A stretch of 64,000 nt of DNA from Pagrus major (Eukaryota; Chordata; Actinopteri; Spariformes; Sparidae): positions 20,034,613-20,098,612 of the forward strand of contig NC_133223.1 of the NCBI RefSeq assembly GCF_040436345.1, given 5' to 3'. The notes beneath the pieces were generated by a model. That model had not been told where the DNA came from, did not search any database, and saw only the letters and a program-made list of their open reading frames with translations. This document shows, piece after piece, positions 28,601 through 37,600 of the stretch. Made by a program: the position numbers and the translations under genes. How positions within the stretch are numbered: the first letter of the stretch is position 1; each line of letters opens with the position of its first letter.

Positions 28601-31600
28601 CATTGTTCTGCTTTTTAATGAAGAAGAGTCGACATGGAAAAACTGGGAGGGTTAGCTTAGTCACTTCCTGGGTCCCGCATGGCAATGTAGGAGATGGAGG
28701 GATCACTGTGTTCACACAAGCAACAGACTGCCTCAAGTGCTCAAAGTCAAACCATCTGTCAGAATTAGGGATGCACCGATGCATCGGCCGACCATCGGCA
28801 TCGGCCGATGTTCGGCTAGTTAACTGCCATCGGCCATCGGCAAAAAAAGATTACATTCACCGATGGCAGTGGCCGATGTTTATGTTGATTTAAATGTCGC
28901 ATGAACGCTGTGCTCGGGAGGAACCTTTCTATTTTCCTTTTTTTGGGGGGGGAACATAACTATGCCCACAAGAGGGCTATTTTTCAGAAAAGAACTTGTC
29001 ATGTTAATTACCGTAAGGTTAATGTCAACTAAAAATTGATATTAAAGGTTGTTTTTGTTTCATAAATTTGTCTCATTTAATTTGTGCTAATTAATAGTAT
29101 GATGAAGAGCTGATAGACATTTAAAATAGTTCAGTAATGTTTCTGTGGCACCAAAAACGAAATAAATAACAAAAAGAAAAAACATCGGCATCGGCCATGT
29201 TGTTATTTTAAACATCGGCATCGGCATCGGCCCAGAATTTCACAATCGGTGCATCCCTAGTCAGAATGTAACCAGATTTAACATTTATAACTGTTTATCT
29301 TTTTATTTTACTTCCACATCAGCTTCACAAACGCGATCATAAAGTGTCCTGGTAAGGTGTTGTAAAAGTCTGTCGAACTCTACTGTGGTGACAAACACAT
29401 GTTTTGTGTTATGGATGATGTTTTCATGGTGGTGTGGTCCAAAATCTCCCATACAGTGGGTGTTCAGGTGGGTTGAAATGTGGTGACAGAAAAGCCCATC
29501 GAATATGACTGTCAGCATTTTTGTTCCCAGAATTCAGAGACTCCTAATTTTCTTAATCATGTTTTTTCTGCAAATTTGTCATCCATCTGGGAAATCATCT
29601 ATATGTCTGAATTAGTTTAAAAAAAACATCTTTCCACAAAAACATAATGTTTGAAACAATGACAAAGCAAATGTTTAAATCAGCACTATTCATTGTTTTT
29701 GGCTGCCTGGGGCTGAGCATCTAGCACACATTTGACACGCTTAGTCAAATTAAGTCGTTCTGGCTAATGTTATGTTGGCAAACAGCTGACTATTTGCACA
29801 CCAGCAGAGAGAAAGCAACATTTACATCCATTGGAGTCGAGTTTCTCACCACCTGACAAAGTCCTGTAGCTCTGTTTCGGTCTCAACCAACAACTATGAA
29901 AAACATCTGAGTTTTCAGTTGCTAGCTGCTATTTTTGTCAATGTCCCATTTGATGCTAGGGAGGTAGCATACAGTGGGTTTATCTGAGATTGTTTGTAGC
30001 TGTCTGCCGACAACGCCAAAAAGAGCCATGAGAGTGAACCAAAACCGTATGTTGATGGGCCAAAAAAACAAAACAATGAGTTGAAAGACATCAAAACAAA
30101 AGCACAAAAAAAAGTGTGTCCCCTTACATTTGTCGTAATGGAGGCGTTTTTGGCATTCGTAACATGCGAGAGAGAAAAATGACAAGAAGTTTGTTTGCTG
30201 CTCCTCGCAATAACGTTATGTCTCCACGTCCCATTTATTATTTTCTTATTAAACCTTCCTAGGTGAACTCAAGACGCTCAGTTAACATTACATTTTTGGC
30301 AGCGGTGTTTCTTTTCTGCTGGCCACTATTAGCATATTTCATTCAATCATGGCGTTATCAGCGCTATTGTGTTTTTTTTAGCTTAGCTTCCTCAGAATCG
30401 CTAGCCAGCAAACTTAATTTCAAGCTTTTGAGGTTGAACACAGCTGAGAAAACTGTCTCCCACCAACACTGATGTCATCGGCCATTGCGATATTTTCACT
30501 GTGGACTTCGTCATATGCCAATTCGTTAGACATTGCCCAACCCTAATTCATTACTACAAGCGGCACCTTTCACATGATTCACTCATGTGTACGAGGCACT
30601 GTTTAAATAAAAATATTGATTAGTGCAGCCTATTTTTAACACTATTTAGTTTTGATGAAGTACAGCTGAATACTTCTTGGAAGGGTTTCATGCTGAAAGC
30701 ACAGCTAGCTCGGACCTGTCAATGTGACAAATTAGACTTCAGCTGAACATGAAGGCTGCTCATGTGATTAATCTGGGGAGTAGATTTCAGATGCGGGGCC
30801 TCACAGCACAAATAACAGCAGCTCGGGGTGCCTCAGCAGCCTTTAAACAAAGCAGCTTAGATGTAATCTGGGCAGACTATTGAGAAGAGCAGCCACAACG
30901 ACTAACGCTAAGCCTATAGTCCCCCATATGGCATTTAAATGAGCGATGACTGTAAACTTCTCTGCCTCCCTGACAGCAGTCGTGATATTCAGCAAACACT
31001 GCAGCCGTGAGATTGAAGTGGATGGGATCCTGGATGTGGGTACAATCTAATTTGATGTCAACTCTGTGGTGAGCTGACGCAGAGGAGCAGACATGAGGCC
31101 TGAGCTGAATTCCTGTAACACCGAGTCATTTTCCTGTGGTTCAACTTGAAGCATATAGACTGGCTCATGCTCTACATGTGACTCACAGGGATTGATTGCA
31201 GTCATTTCACATGCTTTCAGCCCGTACGCACTTATAGACCTGTGAGACAAAATTGCCACTTTGAAGCTTTGCTTATACCCTCTAATGGTCGGCTAAATGA
31301 CAACGTTGGATTGATTAGGCAATGAGTGCAGAGCAAATTGATCTGCCGGGATGTTGATATGATCAGCCATAAAGTATATTCACTGAGAGCAGGGTAAACA
31401 TCAAGAGGCTGGCAATGATACTGGCTAAATATCATGTGCAACCCATCTTCTTCTTGTCGACTTCAATACTATGGCAACCACAAGAGAGGTGAAGGCTTGC
31501 AAACACGCTTCCCAGAGTAACTACAGAGATATTTTCCCTGGGAAAACTTAAGCTCTCAAAACACTGCATTACAGTAATATTCACAAGACATACAAAGCAA

Positions 31601-34600
31601 AGAGCAGGACAAACACACAGCAAACCACTTACTGGAAAACTCATAAACAGTGAATAAATTCTAGTTTATACCAGCATGAAAATCTACCGCCCTTCGGGAC
31701 TTTAAACCATGCATATTTGGGTTTAAACTACACCTCACTTCATGGCCAAGGTCACATGTGAATTAGCCTCTCTTATCGTGGCAGCGGCCGTGCATTACAA
31801 TTAGCCTAAGTCTATTTCGAAGATCAGCCTGTGGCTCCAGGGATTCACGAGACACAGACTTCAATGGGAGTGTTTCATTTAGTAGAAAACGCAGACTCAG
31901 CCGGCAGTAAACCCACAACTTTCTTACAGATCACTGCATGTAACTAGCATAAATGTCAGACTGAGTCAAATATCAGACTGGAAATACTGAGATACACGTT
32001 GGCAAAAGCTGGTAGGCTATTACCACCGACAACCTTATCCCTGTGAGGTGTGTTAAAATGTAACCAACTTAAGCTGTGAATGAGCTTAAAGCCGTTAAAA
32101 TTGTTTACATAATCCGGAAAGGAGAAAGATTTTGTTTTAGTTGCATTTGAACTTTAAACTGTCAAATTTGCAAAAAGACAAACAAGAAAACATGAATGTA
32201 GCCGAAAGAAGTTATTTCCTGATGAGAACGTCTCTCTTCAGACAGTAAGCAGAGTGCAGTTAGTATAATGTGTATTTGTGTGCGTAGAGGAAATCACTAA
32301 GCTTAGACAGCACTCCAGGGTGTGACTATTTTGGACCAACAGACCTTCAATAAACACAATTACTTGATGCATGTGGTGTTTGCAACTCTATTCCTGTTCA
32401 CCATCATTTTCATAATGTGTTAATAAATTAGATTAAAGTTGTATTGTGTGCACCAAACTTATGCGCTGGTGCACCTCAATGGAAAACAGTTCTATGCACC
32501 ACTGCAACCAACGTGACGAGAGAGCCTGGTGCCCTGTTAGACATCACAAACTGTGAAGCTGACTTTGGAAACAGAACAATCTCAACTCAAGGTCCTCTTA
32601 CTCACGTTGTTCTTGAACTTCATCTGCTGATAAAAGACACATGTTCCTGGAGCTTTTTACCTTCAGTGGATTCTTTTCTGTCAACCACATTCTTCATGTT
32701 GAGTGGGGAAAAAAAGCTGACAAGCTGGTGGAAAATGTTTTTTTTTTATACTCTACAAAACTTAATGGGAGTGAATGGCTTCTTTCATAGGGAAACAAAC
32801 AGGCCTGATATCTCCAATTACTACGATGAGGAGAGACAACCAGTAATTGCGTTGGGTATTACACATCAATACTTTTTGGCTACTGACAGAAATGTGCCTG
32901 TAGCTCCAAGTAGTCTTGCTTATCTATTCCTTTGGGTATTTTCTAATTTAAGTGAAGACATCTAGAAATTTAGATTATTGTATCATTGACGCACTGGGAA
33001 ATTTAACATTTTCTTAATAAAAAACAAAAAGAAAACATGTCAGACTACATAATTGATAAAAGCTCTCGTACTATTAGGTTGTGTATCAGCAACATTCTCT
33101 TTCAATGAAAACATTGCGTATTAAAATGCTCATTAGGCCTGTCACGATAATCAATAAATCAATTAATCATACGATAAATTAAAATGAGCTCGATAATTTT
33201 GCCGGCCTCGATAATTTCCATTTGCATGCTTGTTTGTTTTCCTCGTGTCTCTCACTAGAACCCTCTTGTCAGTCACTAGCCCCATTCACGCAGCCGTTTG
33301 CATGCGGGGATACTGCGCCAATTCTCCGCATCCGCCTTTGTGTGAACGTTTCAGATGCGGTGAGGGGTGAAATTTCGCTGCGCCTCCGGAGGTAGTATCA
33401 GAGGCGAACCGAGCCGGCGGCGCGGAGCGAGGGCGTGTCGATCTGATGGTGTTGGTGTCTGATAACTCTACAGATCCTTCACTCAACAAAATAAAAATAA
33501 ATGTCCCACAAAGCAACGTTACAGGACCAAACAACAGGAACGTAGTAACTGGTCGTGTCTTTGGCAACTTATGTGAGGAAAAAAATACCGCAGTTATTCG
33601 TGAAGAAGTGTCTGTCAGCCTGTCGGTCTGACCGACTCTTCGTCACATTTCTGCCCGAAAAACAGCGTCTGTCCCCGGCAAAAAACTTTAACTCACCAAG
33701 TGTCTGTCAGCCTGTCGGTCTGACCGACTCTTCGTCACATTTCTGCCCGAAAAACAGCGTCTGTCCCCGGCAAAAAACTTTAACTCACCAAGTGTTAGTC
33801 GCGCGACGGTCAGTTACTGTTGTCATGGTGACGGTCAGCCCTCCCGAGAGTGAAATAGTCAGACAGCGTCCAGTTTACTGATGGCGATTATGTAATTATG
33901 TAAATGATAGAAAAACGTAACTTTGTCACTTTCCAGGATGTATGGTGTGTCAGGATCTCAATCACAACACATTATAACAGCATCCATATGATTATAAACA
34001 GACAGCTGGTACATGTTTAGATTAACAGGTAAACACCGGGAAACACCTTGAAAAAAAACACATACGTCATCATCATCACGTGTACCGTCACGCCTCCACA
34101 TCACTACAGACAATGGTGCTAACATTGTTGCTGCAGTAAGGAACCGTGGCTGGCCATGGCTCAATTGCTTTGGCCACAGCCTCCATCTTTATTTATTTTG
34201 GATATTTAAAATGTCTTTTTCACATTCCAATGTTAAATATTCTTTAGAAATAAAGGTTTATTGATCTTTGAAAGGATGTACTTGCGTTATTATGCCATTA
34301 TCATTATATTAGTTGAAAAATGGTCTCAAAGCGACAATATTATCGTTTATCGCAATAATTTCTAGGTCAATTTATCGTCCAGCAAAATTTGTTATCGTGA
34401 CAGGCCTAATGCTCATGAAATGTATAATGTTGCCATTTAAGTTCACAGAATGGACCATCAGAGGCCAACATCAGTTGCCGGTCAAAGAATCTAATCATTT
34501 GTACAGCTGATGAATTTAACACAACTCTTCGTGTAGGAATTAGCCTCATGTTATATGCGGAGTTACACACATATGTGGTCAGGTCAGATGATGGAAGTCA

Positions 34601-37600
34601 TGCATCGACATATGAAAGGAGGCTTTTCACAACACGCAGCAGCACCAACCCAAACTCAAATACTGTACGTCCTTGATAAGAAATTCAAGGGTTTGGCGAG
34701 GTAAGTTCTTCAGTGTGGTCTCACACAGCACAAGCCTTTACTCCAAACGACTGCCTACTGAAATCCAGGACTTGCCTGATGATCAAGCATATTAGGAGTG
34801 GCAGGTAAACAATCCTGCTGCTGTTCTGTCACGCCCCAGATTGAGTGAGCACATGTTGAAGGCAGTCTGCAGTGTTGCATCATTTAAAAGGCACAATGTG
34901 TGATTTCAGCCGTTAAGGATCTCTCAATTTGAACGATGGATACAAAAAGATGCAGCTGGATGACGTGAAATAGCGTGGAAGTTGTCTTCATTGCTTAACA
35001 ACCAACCACAGACAATTTTTGCACGGTGGCCATTTTCAAGCTCAGGGTGGCATTCGAAAAATGCTGTTATCAAAAGGAAAATGTTGTATGTAGGGAGTTG
35101 CGATCATCTGACAGCCTCCTGACTGATCAGCAACCAAAAATCCTGAGGGACATTGGGCCATGTTTCAGGGAATGTAAAATTAACAGCCCACACTGTCTTA
35201 AAATATATGATGGGTGCACGGAAGTGGCAGGAATCAGCAGCAAACAAAACTCCAGCACTCTCAGAGAACAAATTTTATGTTTTATAAATGAAGCGTTTCA
35301 GCACTAAGCCTTCATCAAAGACAATAGCTAACATTAGCTAACGTTAAATAAAGGAGTTCAAAATGTGTGTTGATATTTAAGAACTAATTTACAGTTTTCC
35401 TTTTATATCATGTAGCACGATCAACGTTAGCTGTTGTCTATCGTTAGCTCAAAGTTAAAAGGTATGTTGTTTTACCATGAAATATGGTGAAATTTTCAGT
35501 ATCCACTACTTGTCCTGATTCTCTACATTTATACGAATCGCAGTACCACATTTAAGCTTTCCACCTTGAGCGTGATAAAAGAAAATGGCCGCCATGTGAC
35601 TATGGTCTTTTGCCAATGAAAATTCTTTCAGACATGGCTCAGGCAGAAATGTTCACGGGCGAGTTGATGTATTCAAATTTTATTCGTGTTACATTTAGTC
35701 ATGTTCACCGACTGCCTTTCCCCGTTTCCCCTGAAGTTATTGCAACAGGTGACCAAATGAAACACAGATCTAACTTAAAATTAAAGCTTTTACTTCATTT
35801 GAAAATTGTCGGAAACATTTGAGATAGTGTAAAGAAAAAAACTCAACAAAATATATAACAAAGGTGTTGTCCTTTTTACAACCTTTTTATATGGAAATGT
35901 TTTAACAAGAATCTCCTCGATGAAGAAGCAAACCAGCCAAACCGGATCAACAAAACATTTGTAGGTGTTGATGTGACAAATTAAAGCTCAGCGTTGGCAA
36001 ACAATATGAGAACTGGTTAACGACTAGGTGAAAAGGTGTTGGATCAGCAGGGAAGAACTACTTAAACCTTGATCCATTGGCACTGATAACCGCTTATATG
36101 TTGAGTTACAAAGAAGAGGCTTGACGAAGCATCATCCAAATGATCGTCTCCCATTCAAGCTCAAGTGAGGTCATCACAGTCGCACCACTTGTGCCACTCA
36201 CTCCAGCGCTCAGTGGAGCCAACTGCTATCAGGCACGGCTGAGACACATTAGGGTTTAAATGGTGGTAAATAACGCTAAACTCTGTGATTACAGCTCTAA
36301 ATTCTTCTAATGCTGGAGGGCTTCCATCCCGCCAAAGAGCTGAGGCATCACGCTGGCAGCAGGGAGGAAGAAGGGAGGGAGCGCGGGTGTTCCTGACATG
36401 CTACGAGGATCGGCTTTTCTGACAGCCAGCCCCATGAAATCCTCGAGTTTGGTCGACTTTTTTTTTTTTTATCTTTCTGGAAAGCATAATAAGGATTAGT
36501 TTTGTGGATCCTAATCATTTTCTCACCCCTGACATTTACTCCTCAGAGAGTTTATGGACCCAGATTGTGAGAGGGGATACCTTTGCAGGAAGTAGGTGAC
36601 TGATCAAGAAGAAGACTCAAATCCCTCTGTGGTGTGACGTCAAAAAACCTCCCCACCCTCAAGTCTTCTGAATGGGATTCATCAGTGTCTGACAAGCAGC
36701 AATCACACCCCAACTACACAACAGTGATTTGAGTTCCAACTCAACTTGATCCACTTTCTGTAATGGGCTTACAGGCTAAAAAGATCTGTGCCACCTCCAA
36801 CATTAACAAAAACAAAGCTCTGCAACAGCTAAAAAAAAAAAAAAGGAGCCAAAGAAAGAAAATTAGACCCTTTTCTGTCATCTTAAATACAAGTTTGCAA
36901 CACAAGAACCTGCTCGTAGAAGTCAAATTCCTTCCTCTGAGCAGCTAATGTTTGAGAGCAGTTGGCCAGGCGACAATCACGTTTGACCCACATTTTGCCA
37001 GCTCTCAGATTTCACCATCACTCCACTGTTCTTCTATTTAGGCCTTTTATTCACTGACTTGGGGAAAACTGTGTGCTGGAAACTCTCCTGATCAGCAAAA
37101 AGTGAAGTGAGTAACGCTTTAGCACCAAATCTCTGTCCTTTTTTTTTTACAACTAAATCCACACAAACAAACAAAGCCGCTAACATCAACATAAACACCT
37201 TTCCTCTTAATTCAGGTCTTCATAATGTGTCCATACTACATCAGATCCTCTTTTAAAAAGGGGTACTATGTAGTATTGGGGGAGAGAGAAAATCTTCAGT
37301 GATTGATTTTAATGCCTAAACAAACAAAATAAACACTCCTTTTGTTTTCATGGCTGAATAAACAGACCTTAAGGGGCACTATGTAGAAATGTAATCTTAG
37401 AATTTTAACATTTATAATATTAATGAGGTAATAAAGTCAGAAATATTTATTTTTTCCACAACTGAATAAACAAGCTGTTCTCGGAGGAAAATAAGGTCCC
37501 AGAACAGCTTGAAGCCAGAAAGGTGGCAGAGTCCGCCACATATAAACAAAGTGAGTCAGTTTGTTTATTTAGTGTGTTTAGTCAATAAAGGTCCGTCTCT

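Noticed and set aside
28740-29270. CATCGGC-rich region as a CRISPR-like array
   Set aside because: The words are irregularly spaced subterminal repeats of a hAT element with TIRs and a target duplication, in a vertebrate genome.
33555-33881. 108-codon frame inside the hAT element
   Set aside because: It reads through the 92-bp duplication in two different frames, so it is not a conserved protein; no transposase motif.
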